Shown here: one piece after another, positions 45,828-57,449 of the stretch | Position numbering within the stretch: position 1 is the first letter of the stretch | How the letters are laid out: every line of letters begins with the position of its first letter | From: Phanerochaete sordida | Lineage: Eukaryota > Basidiomycota > Agaricomycetes > Polyporales > Phanerochaetaceae | Length of the DNA: 64,000 nt | Assembly: GCA_019973155.2 (NCBI GenBank) | Contig: BPQB01000097.1 | Location: forward strand, 1 to 64,000 | Reading direction: 5' to 3' | Position numbers and translations under genes: made by a program | The notes under the pieces: generated by a model | Databases searched by the model: none | The model's input: the letters and a program-made list of their open reading frames with translations, nothing else | What the model was told of the DNA's origin: nothing

Positions 45828-46670
45828 GGGCGGCGGCGGACGTAGCCTCGAAAACTTTGGCACTGCGGTGCAGCGTTCTTTACTCCTCGTACGAATGTAT
45901 CGAATCCATAATGAAGATGGAGTTTACGCTGAACCAGAGTGAGTAAGGCAAAGCGTACACGAAAGGTCGCAGCTCACCTTCAAGGTTAATGTGTGGCGCA
46001 ACCGCGCGGCTGGTATCATTCGGGTAGTCCGGGACTCCCCGCGACGCGTTGCCTCACACCATCCAATGGCGTGCCGTATCAGGGATAGCTTTTCGCGAGG
46101 TTACGCGACGTCGGGGGGCGGGGAATCGACAGGTACCGGCCTCTCGTTCGCGCGCGCATCCGCGCCCGTCCGAGCGAGAGTGCCCCGTATATCGCCCAAA
46201 TCAAGTCGTGCGGCGGACACTGTCGGCCCAGTCGTGAGTCAAACAACGGAAGAACCAGGACGGGGAGTGCACGTACCTCCCGGAAATGGCACCGCTGCTC
46301 TCGCTCGCGTCGGGGCAATCTCGATGAGCAGCGCGCCGCGTCGAAACGAGGCTCGTACCGCAATCGTGGGCCAGCAAGAACTTGCTGGGTGCTGTGCGGA
46401 TCGCGTCGCCGTGCGCAACGTTGAACTCGAGCTGCGCCCGTCTGGTCGGCAATGTCGTCCAATGACATGCGGACCGCGTGCCTGCTGGCCAATCGCAGCT
46501 GCGCCTCGAGACGGCACGACGCCAAGGTGCGCGCACCTGTCCGAATGGAGGCGACTTGTCAGCGCGATGGCACTGTAAAGTCGGGGAATTCGCGAGCTGC
46601 GCGCCCCCGCACCTTCCAAACACGGCAGTGTCGGTCGTCGCACACAGTCGCGGCACGCGGGAAAGTCGCC
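45828..46670. other. Possible upstream exons on the minus strand, unit 1
   Basis: Intron-like pairs occur on the minus strand (donors near 45974 and 46276). A frame reading RRAVSRRSCDWPAGTRSACH and AQLEF is kept in unit 2 with both silent and amino-acid changes. No start codon or complete model was found, and no family recognised. Confidence 0.3.
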
Positions 46671-46678
46671 GAAGCGTG

Positions 46679-46685
46679 TATATAG
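46679..46685 (+). promoter_or_regulatory. TATA box of the 195-aa gene, unit 1
   Basis: TATATAG 33 nt upstream of the ATG at 46718; conserved at 58830-58836 in unit 2. An earlier ATG at 46694 is only 9 nt past the box and has become ACG in unit 2, so 46718 is the likely start. Confidence 0.65.
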
Positions 46686-46717
46686 CCCCGGGCATGCGCT
46701 TACTGCGCTCTACAGAC

Positions 46718-47445
46718 ATGCGCACCCAGTTCATCACCTTCGCCCAAGCCCTCGACATCGACCGCGAGTGCGCCGCGGACCGCGCGGCGGCGCTGCAGCA
46801 GCTGCAGAAGCGCACCGTGCTGCCGAGGATCAACAAAGGTGCGTGTCTTCTCGTCGTCGTGCGCGATGGCGCGCAGGTGCGCGGACGCGCTGACGTGCTT
46901 GGTCCGCGCAGGCTCCAACGCGTACGCGAGCATCCTGGAGCGGCGCGGCGTGCTTAAGCGTCGCATCGAGCGTGCACTGCGTGAGTCACTCACCGCTTCC
47001 CGCCCTTCCGCTGCCCTTCGCTGACGCCGCGCCGCGCGCCGCCGCAGGCAGGACGAGCGGCTCGGCGGACGCGCGCATGGTGTACACGCACACGGACCAC
47101 GGCTCGCTCCGGCTCTCGCTGCGGTACCGCGTCAAGCTCGTCGGCTGGCCCGCCGACGTCGTCTTCGACAGCCCGGGGCGCATCGGGCGCGCGGACGTGC
47201 TCGCGCGGCTCATCGCCGGCTGGCGCGCGCGCACGATCCGCTTCGAGCGCCTCTCGTGGGCCGAGCTCGTGCAGCTCGCGCGCCGCGAGTGCCTCCACGT
47301 CCGCGAGCTCACGATGCGGCCGCTCCGCGTCGACACCGGCAAGCGGCCGCGCCGCCGGTGGCTCACGCGCTCGAAGCGCATCGGCGCGCGCAAGCCCGAC
47401 GTCACGAGCTTCCGGCTCATGAAGCACAAGGAGGACTGGATTTAG
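46718..47445 (+). CDS. Unrecognised 195-aa basic protein, unit 1 copy
   Basis: Exons 46718-46838, 46912-46980 and 47048-47445 (introns 73 and 67 nt) give 195 aa in frame. The N-terminal 60 residues look helical (ITFAQALDIDREC, LQQLQKRTVLPRINK, ILERRGVLKRRIERAL). The middle, YRVKLVGWPADVVFDSP then ADVLARLIAGWRARTIRF and LSWAELVQLARREC, resembles a recurrent module of lineage-restricted basidiomycete proteins with a G-W-P core; that is a memory-based resemblance, not a domain call. The C-terminus is very basic (GKRPRRRWLTRSKRIGARKP), suggesting nucleic-acid or ribonucleoprotein association. There is no signal peptide. Most differences from the unit 2 copy are silent or conservative, so selection appears to act on it. 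It converges on the modular-exon gene that ends at 47615. Confidence 0.8.
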
Positions 47446-47614
47446 GGTGGTCAGCGCGGGCGGCGGGGCAGCGGTCGGGGAGTCGGCGACGGGGGACGTA
47501 CGTTTTGGTGCCGTCATAGAGCGCGCGGCGGTAGAGATTCGGCGTGCGAAATAGGAGCTTGTTGACTCGACCTCGTGACTGCGCGTGTTTCGTGGGCCGT
47601 CAAGTAGCGTCGCA

Positions 47615-50508
47615 TCACGACACGGCGCAAGCGGCGCCGGGAGCGCAGACGCTGGCCTGAGCGGGAGATCGAAATTTTGAGGTGTCCCGGTCGCGTAAGT
47701 CGCCGCTAGCTGGTCCGATACTCTGGTTCCGCGGTCGTCTGGACGCGGGCAGTAACGGGCTCGTCGTTTGCCTCCGTCCCACCACCACGCCCTTTGCATC
47801 GTCGTCGCCGCGTTCGGTGTCCATTCCTGACGGCCGTCGTGCCGGTCGTCCTCCTCGCGCACCCGCACGTCGTCGTCTCTTGAGCTCCTCGCACGTCGTC
47901 CTGGGGTCTCCGTTCGTGCCACCTTGGAGCGCACCGCCCTCGCCGACGACAAGCCTGGATCGCGCTGCACACCAAAGCCAGTGAGTGTCCATCTCTCGTG
48001 CACGGCCCGTCTCGTGCTCACCGGTGGCAGCTCGACGCCGTCCACGCTCGGCTGCGCCCGTTCGTCTCCACCTCAACGCCAGCGTCGCCCGCCCTGAACG
48101 TCGGAATCGCGCGCGCGCACGCCGTCGACTGCGGCCCAAGACACCGTCCCGACGGCTCGAAAACGCGCGGGCCGCTCTGTCACCCGCGGCACTCGTCCAG
48201 CACAGCCCGTGCACGACGCTCTTGAAGTGCCGGCCACGGCGTCGCGCCGCACGCTGCACACATCGCCGACGGCCACGGCGCGCCCTCGCACATTCGTGGT
48301 GCCCGCGCCGCTTTCGCATCCCGCGGCGCGTCCTCGTCATCGTGGCGCGCGCCGCTCTCGTCGTCGCGGAGTGCACCGCTCGAGCTGCACGACGGCGCCG
48401 GTCAGTGCCAATCCCTCGGATACCCATGTTCTCATGCTCACCGTCCGCCCCAGGCATCGCCCACGCTCTCCGGCGCCGCGCCCGCCTCGCTCCTCGGAGC
48501 CCTGCACTGCGCCGCCGCCGCCGCGCGACACGCACGGCGCGATCCCCGCCCCGCACGCCCGGGATTCCGACCGCGGATTTCGCCGTCCCGCGACCAGAGA
48601 GCGCCGCGCGCGGTGGAGTCCAGCCGCCAGTGGCCGCGGCGTGTCTGCGGCGGCCTCTCGTCGCCCTGACGCGCGCCGCGCTGCACGACGAAGCCGGTGA
48701 GTGTCCACTTCTCCAACGCCGGCGAGAGCGTGCTCACCGTGTGCGCCCAGACACCGCCGGCGCCCGCGTCGACCACGCAGAACACCTCGGACGCGGCTCC
48801 ACCGCCGCACGACACGCACGGCGCCGCCCGCAGCCGCAATTCCGACGACGGATTTCGACGTCCCGCGAACAGGGCGCGGCGGGCTGCAGACGTCGACGGC
48901 GGCCGCGCGTCGTGGTGTCCTGCAGGGAGCGCTTTGCATGCTGCTGCCTCACTCGCGCACGTCGTCGCACCGACCCGGGCCTCCGCGCACGCCCCGGTCT
49001 TCGCCGCGCGATCCCGTCTTCCGCTCAACGGGCCGCCGCTGCGTGCGCGCGCCGCCCCGTCTGCCGCCGCCATGTATCGCCGTCCGCCGAGGCGGGGCGG
49101 CGCGCCGTCGTCGAGTGGAGCTTGCGCCGCCCCGCGGCCGGCCGGCGCGCGCCCTTCTGCGCCCGCGGCGGCGCAGTGCTGGGACCCGATCCCGCCGTCC
49201 GCCGGCCTGGAGGGAGAGCGCGGCGCGGCCGCCTGGACGCATCGACGCCGCGCGAACCCGCCGTCTTCGGCGTCGCGGCGCACGTCGTCTGCGTGTGTCG
49301 ACGCCCCGCGGGTGCGCCTTCGTCGCGCGGACGTCTGTGGGCCCTGCGCCCCCGCGAACGCCGTCGTCTTGGCAGTTTTGACGCCCCGCGCGCCGACTCG
49401 ATTTTCTGGCGTCCCGCGGCGCGGACGGCGCAAGGCGCGGGCTCGGCGTGTTCGTGAGCGTGCGCGGCGGGGCGATGCGTGCGCCGCAGCGGTGCCCTCG
49501 TCTTGCGCACAAGTGCGCGTGGGCGCTAGCGGCGGTCGTTCGCTCGGCGGCGTGGAGAACGCTGTCAGGGCGGCGCGGCGGTTCTGGTGAGTCTTCTGAG
49601 GGTTTGTGATGTCGCGTGCGTCGTGCTGACGCCTTCTGCGAGTGCGCAGAGCGCAGGAAGCGCGTCGAGCGGCGGGGGCTGGCGCGCTGCTTGGGCTTCG
49701 AGGAGGGCTTTGCGGCGTCGAGGCACAAGTGAGGGGGAGGGCAGAGTTGCAGAGACACTACGCCAGGTGAGATCTTAGGCCCACTGCCGTTGATAGTCGA
49801 GATACTCACCTTTCCCCGGCGACCATCTCCTGCTGCAGCTCGAGACCATCCCGCGCGACCGAAGCGAACCCTCGCGCGCAGACAGGCGCCAAGGGCAGTG
49901 CGTCACCCGCAATAGCGAGAGAATCGGGGGCGACGTGAGGGAGATAGGGCGGCAGGGCGGAGGTATTCGCTGTTCGGCGTGCGCGCGCGCGTACGCGTCA
50001 TGGCCGGGGTGCGAAGACACTCTGCGCGCGAGAATGAAGGTCAGTGCGTAGACAGAAGGCGGCGGAGGCAGCGCACCATCGTGGTGTGCGTGGCAGCACG
50101 CGACCGGGCGCATACAGCGGAAGCGCGGGAGCCGGGCACGCGGTGTTGAACGCACGAAGCGGGGAGAGTCGTCCTGGGCAGAGGGCGACGAGAAGCGCGC
50201 GGTGGCGCGGCTGGAGTGATGGAACGGGCGTGCTGGGGGCGTCGTTGGGTCTGCCAGGGCGAGAGGCGTGCAGAAGCGGACTGCGGGCGTGGGCACGAGC
50301 TGGAGCTGGAAGGCGAGACAGGGCACGCGCGAGGGACGCCACCATCAGCGCGAGGCAGCCGAGGCAGCGGCACCGGCCAGGTCCCTGCCAAATCTTCGTC
50401 CCAGAGTCGTGTTTGTAGGTCGCCAGATACACCGCGTCACCGGCGACCTCTGCCCGGCGCTTCCATGGTCACGTGTGTGGCGTCAAACGCGAACGCGCGC
50501 GCGTCCAT
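47615..50508 (-). CDS. Putative gene of tandem exon modules with 57-nt introns, unit 1
   Basis: Read leftward from the Skn7-derived ATG at 50508. The clear part is three introns of exactly 57 nt (48737-48681, 48441-48385, 48021-47965), each with a GTGAG donor, a CTNAC branch site and a GTG(T)GCAG-type acceptor, separated by exons of 239 and 363 nt. The last exon reads SRLVVGEGGALQGGTNGDP and ends at 47615; of the three frames only this one is open in both units. Exons contain a repeated Arg/Gly-rich module like AGRRNPSSELRLRAAPCVS followed by a Gly run. Upstream exons include LPPYLPHVAPDSLAIAGDA and LELQQEMVAGE (about 49811-49960). A one-base difference in a G run near 48445 shifts frame relative to unit 2. 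Function unknown; Arg-rich and probably nuclear or RNA-associated if real. Confidence 0.42.
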
Positions 50509-50697
50509 GGCCAGGTCGTCGAGGGAGCGACGGTCTGGAATCGGAGGGCGTTGGGAGGTGGAGTGGTGGAGAGCCAGGCCAGAGAATCGATTTTATCGTC
50601 CCAAGCCTTTTGATGGGCCTCTAATACAAATTCACGCCTACACCTGAACTCAATCCGGATCCCCCTTCCGACGCATCGCTCGGCCTCGCGGATTGCC
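50503..50697 (-). promoter_or_regulatory. Duplicate of the Skn7-type gene's start codon and promoter-proximal block (unit 2)
   Basis: This block matches 38450-38642, which is the ATG and leader of the HSF/Skn7-type gene, with only a few differences. Read on the minus strand it presents the same ATG (50508-50506), but after ATGGAC the sequence switches to the end of unit 1. A short frame follows (MDARAFAFDATHVTMEAPG). A plausible 61-nt intron, GTGACG...TTTGGCAG, lies just beyond. Confidence 0.8.
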
Positions 50698-52859
50698 CTC
50701 AGCGACGCCCAGAGACTTCACAAGCCTTGCAGGTTCACGCCAAGACCCTCGCCAGGGCACCGCAGTCGTCGCCAGCGGCACCGGCAGACGCAAGGATAAT
50801 GCGGATTGGGATTGGAACGCCGGCCCTGGCAGCCTACGAAGGATGATCCCGGGACGCGAGGACTGTCGCGGTTCCTGTTCTTCCCCTTATAAGGATCCTC
50901 ACACCGACAGACTCAAACAAACTGGTCTGGCCCCCGCCCTGGCCGCCCCCAGACGCCACCACGCTCGCCCAACCCGGTCGAGAGGGGTCCAGGCTCGCGT
51001 CCGATGCCTGTGCGACAGCGGACACCCCGCAGGCGCCGCCCCTTGTCAGCGAAACTATTCCGCGCTGTTATTACCGCGTATGGACTTTCCCGGCCGCAAT
51101 TTGTAGTGCGCGTCCGACAGCCCCCGAACGCAGGTTATCCGGCGCCTGATAGCGCACGCCCATGCCACCTCGCCGCATGCCCTCGCCTGCTCTGCTACCC
51201 CTCCTACCCGTCTCTGGCGTCGCGCACACCGCATATGCGTCCCAGCACACCATGCCACCGCCAACGCTGCCCGCAGCGCGCGCACGGACCCCGCGCGCCG
51301 CCCAGATAAGCCGCGATCGCCGCCGCGCCTCGGCTCCCGCGAATTTGTAGTGCACGCTCCGCCCTCCCACGCAGGCCTTGCGTGCGCTGCTCGCACTCCC
51401 TGTGGCGCAGGGCCTCGACGGGCCTCCGGATCCGCGGGCCACAGCGGGCAGTCTGGTGTCGCGGCCTGGTGCGTCGCGCTGCCCGCATGTGAACCTTGCC
51501 ATTGAACATTCGGCCGCGCAGAACATCGAGCTCACCGGATAGCTGGACTCACGGGCCTGATATTCCCCCAACCGAGGCTGCGCTGAGCGACCTTGGGCAG
51601 TCGAGCCCCAGCGAACAGTCACTACGCGGTGCCCGAGTCGATGGCCAAGCTGCCCGGCGGCCTTGTGAGTCGATGGGCCAAAGCAGACCTGCGACGCGGG
51701 GGCTCTTTGGCGGGCTGGCATCTACGGCCTTAATGGCGCATAGGCCCGTTCTCGGCTGCGCGGCCTGCGCTGGTCGCCGCAAGTGTCCATTCCGGGGCTG
51801 GGATTCCGTACTTGTGCAACGGCCGAACGGCCGTCGACGTGGATGCGCTTTGCCCTCCCGTGGACGCTGCCAAGCCCGACAGGGACCCAGGCGAGTCGAG
51901 TCGTTGCGCTGCCTGCATGGCGGGTGTTGTCGTACGGTGCGTGGCGCGCGCGCATCGAGTGCACTCAGCGTGCTTACCCCCAGCAGAGCGCACCGTTCGG
52001 GAGGGCCGTTCCCGAGCGGGCTGGCAGAGGAGGACGAGCGACGCCCCCGCACCCGCGCGCGCGCCCTATATACCCCTCCCCGAGCGTTCTCGCCGCCGCG
52101 CGAGCGTGCCTGGCGCAGGGCGAGCCCGGTGACGAGGCGCGATCGGCGCCGCCCCTGGAGAGCTCGACAGCGTTGTGGCGCAGGCGCGCCCGCACGCGGG
52201 GCGGGCTTACGCTGCGCCGCTGATGGGCGAGGGCGGGCCCGAGCCCAGGCCGCCCGGCGATCATCTGCGTCGTCCCTCGCGTGCCTGCGCATGACGATCC
52301 GCGTCCGTGCGAAGCCTGCCCGCGCCCTGTGTCGCTTCGTTGGTGCTCGAGGCTGCCGAAGCGCGCGCGCACCGGCGATCGCTTCGGGGCCGCGAGACTT
52401 GATACGGACACGAGGTGCGTTGGTCTGTTTGCTCGGTCGTCAGGGCCAGGGGACGAGGAGCGTCGCTGCGTCGTCGGATGCGCGGCGTGGCTGCAAGTGC
52501 CCGAGATCGGCAAAGTGCAGGCAGGCCCTGCCCGGATGTTGATGTCTCCCCCAGACCAGAACATGTAAATGTAGTCTACTGTGCAATTGAATTTTGTTTC
52601 GGGCTTCATCTCATTGCTCTCTGGCACGCAAAGTGTGTCTTTGATTCTATATGGAGGAACGACGGTATCGCCTCTTCCGCAATTTAAGAGGCTGGAAGCG
52701 AGCCTATCTTTGATAGGACATCGAGAACACGCCCGCCTTGGTGGCCGCAGCCGCCCCATTTTCAGAGTAAACCCGAGCCTATGATTATATTGCCTTGGTG
52801 TCAACCACATGTATCTTAGTTAGTGCATCCTATTACATCGTTAGATAAGAACAAATATA

Positions 52860-53829
52860 TTATGAGACGTAGGGTAGAGATGCGCGAGGCTTACAAACCA
52901 CGTCGTAGCTAGATCTAGATACTATGTCTACAACGGTATACCAATTTCCAACCTCAAACCTCTCGAAATGTACATAGTAACGCATAGAGCTGCAAATCTA
53001 CAGATGCAGGTCAGGGCGACGCAATATGTAATGTTGGGAAAACTTACATGGTCGTGGTAGCCCGCCCGAGGCGTCGAGCGAGCGCCGTCGAGGTCCGGAA
53101 CGCCGTCGACAAAGGACGCGGTGCCTTCGTCGGAGGGTCTGGGGGTGGACGTCGGCGTCGAGGCGTCTGGCGGACGAGTGCGGCGCTGCGCACCGCAGAT
53201 GCCAAGGCTGGACGGCGCGGTCTGTAATCCTGCGTCGTAGCTGGTAAGTATAGTGGTAGAATAACGCGCTGAGGCAGGACTCACCACCCATACATGATCC
53301 TCGGGGCTCGGAGCGCGGCCGCGCAGGAGTGAAGACGCCAAGCGGCGAGCGTATCTTGACGGGCTTCGCGTCCGAGAGCGGAGGATGCCGCCGCCGAGCC
53401 TGACGGCACGCAGGCACAGAGACGACGCGCGGGGCGCGGCGGGGTCTAGCACAGCCAGTACCGAGGGCGGGAGAGGCAGTCTACGTTAGGTAAACCGAGT
53501 TCATCAGTAAATCGACCTAACGCGCCGAGCCAATGGTAAACTCACCGCTTGTGTACGATCTGGGGCTTCAGCCGCGCCGGCGCTGACTTGGCGAAAGCGC
53601 TGCGAAGTCTTCCGGCGTTCGAGAGCTACGTCGGCGGCGGCGGCGGCTGGTGGAGGTGCGGATCGGCGCCATCGCATCGTGCGAGGCCAGCTGCTTGTTG
53701 GGCGATGCGGGGGCGGCGTCGGCGTCAGCGTAGGTCATGTCGCCGTCACCGCGGAAAGAGGCGTCGGCGGCGAGAGGAGGCATTCGTGAGGGCGAGAAGG
53801 GGCGAGGGATGCTGTGCCGCGGCGGCCAT
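52860..53829 (-). pseudogene. Counterpart of the 40799-41615 gene, unit 2
   Basis: The TATA box (53891-53898), the ATG (53829, MAAAAQHPSPLLALTN) and the exon-intron ends match unit 1. Exon 3 reads LRGRAPSPEDHVWV and exon 4 LGICGAQRRTRPPD...SDEGTASFVD. The last exon is longer than in unit 1 and stops at 52860. Exon 2 is two bases shorter than its unit 1 partner, which shifts the frame, and the alternative frame stops at a TGA, so this copy is probably broken. Confidence 0.35.
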
Positions 53830-53890
53830 CTGCGGAACGAGAGAAAGCGGGGTGAGAGGGGGATGGAGGGCAAGCGAGAGTCCGGCGCAC

Positions 53891-53898
53891 CTTTTATA
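53891..53898 (-). promoter_or_regulatory. TATA box, unit 2 minus-strand gene
   Basis: TATAAAAG on the minus strand, 62 nt upstream of the ATG at 53829, the same spacing as in unit 1. Confidence 0.55.
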
Positions 53899-54129
53899 CC
53901 TTTCGCGCAGGGACTCCGTGGGAGCGTGCGACGCGGACGGCCGCCTAAGGTCACGCGGTTCGCCACGGACGATCCCGGCGGACTCGAGCCGCACCGCTCG
54001 TACCATTCTCTCGGCGTCGACTCGGCAACGCGCCGCGCGCGCGTGTGTTCGAGAGAGCCTCCCGCGCGAAGACGTAGCCGATTATACACGGCCCGCCGAG
54101 CTGGATCGCAGCCAGAGTCAGACCGAAGG

Positions 54130-56620
54130 GTGCACGAGCAATGAAATTAATTTACTCGCGTAACGACGAGGGCGTCCGCGTCGTCTCGCTTCGTCCGCCT
54201 TCGAAGGGCTTGCGGCATCCAGAGCGGCCCCGGATCGCACGGTCGACCGCCACGTCACGACGGAGTCTTCTCGCCAGGCTGGCAGCGCACGCGAGAGTAC
54301 AGCCTGACGTACGGCTGAATTTCTCTTGCGACGCGCGCCGCCGCGATCACCGTGCCACCGGCACGTCGCTGGTCTGCGCCACAGACTTCGCGCGGGTCGT
54401 GCGCCGCTCGCGCCCAGCGTCCTATTTCCGCAGGTGGATTGCCTTTCGCCCCAGTGGCGGCGGCAGGGAGCGCCGCGGATGAGTAGTCGCTGGGGCGGGC
54501 GGGCAGACAGCAGCCCGCAGAGTGAAGCGACGCTGTACTTCGCCGCGGATTTCGTCGCCTTCGCCGTGGGAGCAGCGAGATCGCCTTCGCGCTCGCTTGG
54601 GCCTGCTCGAGCCGAGCATCTGCGGTGGCATCTGCTAGTCGCAAAGAACACCGATCAGGACGGCTGCAGCAGGGTAAATCCTTGAGTGCGACCAAATTCT
54701 CACCTTGAGAGCCAATCGGCTGCGCTTTCCTGGTCCCATGCTGTGGCGCACGGCATTCGACGGCCTTCAAGTTCCGTCGTCCCTGCACTGCTCAAAGCGC
54801 GGAGATACTAGCTAGAAGGCCGCGGTGAGTCAATCGGCTGACACACGAAGCGGATAGCGTACCTCGTGAGGGCCGTGACAGACCGCACCCGCACGTTCCG
54901 CGCAGTGTGGCGCTGCATGTCGCGACAGTCTAAGCGGCGCGAGGTGAGCCGATCAAGCTCGTGCGAGGGACGGATATCGGGAATTTGCACTCACCGGTCC
55001 CTTGATGTGCACACACGCGGCGCAGCACCTCGCGTAGCGTTCCAGGTCACGTCAAGCTGGACCGCCTCCGTCGAGAAGCGTGAATTGTGGCACAAAGATG
55101 CGCCGCTCGCTTCGCGTCGTCAAACGAACACCGCGGCGGGGAGCTTCGAAATCCACCACAAGAGAAGTCAGCCGACGGATTGTGGTGCGTGACAGCTTGA
55201 CGCACTTACGAGATGGTCATAGAGCGAGCGTCGCTCGTTCGTCTTGGTGTCAGCGCCGCGCAAGGCGTACCGCAGCGCTCGCGCGACGTCTAGCACCGGG
55301 CAGCTCGTGCCCGCGTGCGAATCGACGAAGTGCGCCTGTCAGGCGATGAATTGCGTCAGTCGGCCAGGAATTGCCCAGAATATCGACCCACGAACCGATC
55401 GGCTGGAATCCAAGGTACGGAACGCCCAGCAGGAGCGGCAATATGTCCGCCCGTCCGTTACGCGGATATGTCAACGCGCTGCTGGCGGAACTGAGAGCAA
55501 TCGTCCCGGGCGAGGTCTTCCCGACGCCGCGGCTGTATTCGCACCTCTGCGTGCTGTAAAATCGGGCCTCAGACGTGTCGAATGTTTCCGAGAACGCTAT
55601 CTTACCCTGAGCCCGCGTGTCGCACTGCCAGCGGGACCGCCGTTCGTGGTCTGACTGATGGCGTGGCGAATGCATCTGTGTGAGGATGTGATTGCACGAC
55701 GAGTAAATCATGACATACCTGCTTTAAGCGGCGACGGCATTGCTCTGCGGCTGCCCGGAAGGCATGTGAGCCGTCTCCCAGTCCTCGCGCCAGCCGCGCC
55801 CGCCGTGCTACATCGACGACGCATCAACTTGTGCGGATCTCTCGATTGAAGCCAGTCGTAAACTTACCTCGCCCAATTGCTCGCGCGGCGTAGCAAGTTC
55901 CCTGCACGTTCTCGCGTTGGCGGAGCCGCTTCACGTCGAAGCGGTCGTCGTGGGAAGGCTGTCGTACCTCAGCTCGCCTGTGAGCAGCCGACAATCAACG
56001 CGCGTACCTTCGGGCGCGGACGTTTCTCACGCCGCTCGCGCCGGGCTAGCCTCTCGCTTGTGCATTGCGTACGCGCAGACTCGGAGTGCTGCGGTCGAGC
56101 GGTCGCCCCACGAGCTGGTTTTCCAGTGAATTCACGCTGTGCTATTCCTGATCAGCGTTCGCAAACAGATAGCGGGAACAAAAGAAAAGCTCACCTCTCG
56201 TAGATCGCAGCATCGACTTGGACGCGCGGCCTCGCTTCGAGTCCTGCCGCCGCGCGGCCTGCGCCGTGGGTGCCGCTCTGCGCCGCATCACCGCCCTCAA
56301 TCTGCCTTGTGTGCGTCTCGCCGCAGCTCGCCTATGTTTGCCGACGTTCGCTCGCCAGAGAGTGACGCGGGACTTGGTGGTTCGAGTCGAAGTTCAGGGA
56401 CGGGCGTGCACGCGTGATCTCCGATAGCCTCGCCTACCCGATATGGAGCCTCGGCTTCGTGGCGCTCGGCGCCCGACGCAGCCCCGACTCGCGAGCGAAG
56501 CGAAGCCGAGCACAGACGCTCGGTTGCGGTCTCCAGGGCGAGCCGGCAATCCAGTCGGCTGCGGTGAGTAAAATGGGCCCATCGGAGATTTACGGTACGC
56601 GAGTCTCTGCCCGAGATCTC
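54130..56620 (-). pseudogene. Decayed multi-exon gene, unit 2
   Basis: Colinear with 41900-44420 and keeping most donors and acceptors. The VDAAIYER exon is intact, but the following exon (VNSLENQLVGRPLDRSTPS) reaches a TAG where unit 1 has TGG, and the exon matching LMLLDGGDPARRD has TGA where unit 1 has CGA. The lesion that affects unit 1 near 43740 is absent here: that exon is open and reads REAAPPTRERAGNLL. Confidence 0.35.
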
Positions 56621-57449
56621 GGTGCAGGCGGCCTCACCAGACTTCTGGGACGCCAGTCTCGGTGCCGCTTGCCCGGACTCGCGAGCGCGGTCGTCGGCTA
56701 AGGTGCGCGCAAGATGCGGGCGGCAAGTTTGTGGCGGCCCACTCCATGCGGGGCGAGTCGTCCAGGTGCTGGGCGGTCATGTATCGCGGACGCCGAGTGT
56801 TTCCTGCCGGTCGCCGCCTTTTTCCCTGAGTGGCGGCACGCTGTTCGATTTGCAGTACCTTGCAGCCAATCAACGCTGGGCGGGACTGTACCGCGTCTGT
56901 TACTAGCCGAGAGCGCCAGGGGGATGTTATTACGAGTGCGAGATCCGTGTGCTTCTCGCCTCACGTTGTGCAAAATACTCCTGCGAGTGATCGTTGCTGG
57001 GAAACTGCGGACACGCTCCTGTGGCATCGGCTATCCTGGCAGCTCGGCGACGTCGCCTGAATTTACCCTGTTCGCGGGACACTGGGACGGACCCGCAGCG
57101 ACCCTCGATGCACGTAATAGCGGCGTAGCACTCGCATGCTCGCAAAGGTTCTTCCGCTCCGGACGCTTCTTGCGTCGTGCGGTTTGAACCATATCTGTCG
57201 CATAATATGTCAGGGTACGGTATGTATAACGGCCGTGGAAGGAAGTGCAAATCACACGACAAGTGCACTGTGAGAATCATACTAGAAATGATAATCAGAC
57301 GGAGAGGACAGACGAAGCGGATTATACACATGAAATATGAACGCGGAGGAGACAGACAAGCTGCATCAAAGAAGCACAGAAGCACAGACAACGTGATATC
57401 GAAGAGGAAGGACAGACGAAGCGGTGGTATGCGAATGGCCGACGCACTC

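Larger units (their letters stand above)
38450..50502. repeat. Tandem repeat unit 1 (12,053 bp)
   Basis: First of at least three direct repeats. Its left edge is the start codon of the HSF/Skn7-type gene (shared sequence begins GTCCATGG), and its right edge is where the same sequence recurs at 50503. Landmarks in order: promoter block, a CCCCTTATAAGGATCC element at about 38835, a TATATAG at about 39965, an AT-rich break at 40.45-40.87 kb, minus-strand spliced genes to about 46 kb, the 195-aa plus-strand gene at 46718, and the minus-strand modular-exon gene to the end. Only here does the promoter block lead into a genuine Skn7-type reading frame. Confidence 0.96.

Noticed and set aside
46694..46717. 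Earlier in-frame ATG for the 195-aa gene
   Set aside because: Only 9 nt from the TATA box and changed to ACG in the second unit.
47985..49457. A 490-aa plus-strand open frame in the array
   Set aside because: Intron signals are much cleaner on the minus strand, and the only frame of the last exon open in both units is on the minus strand.
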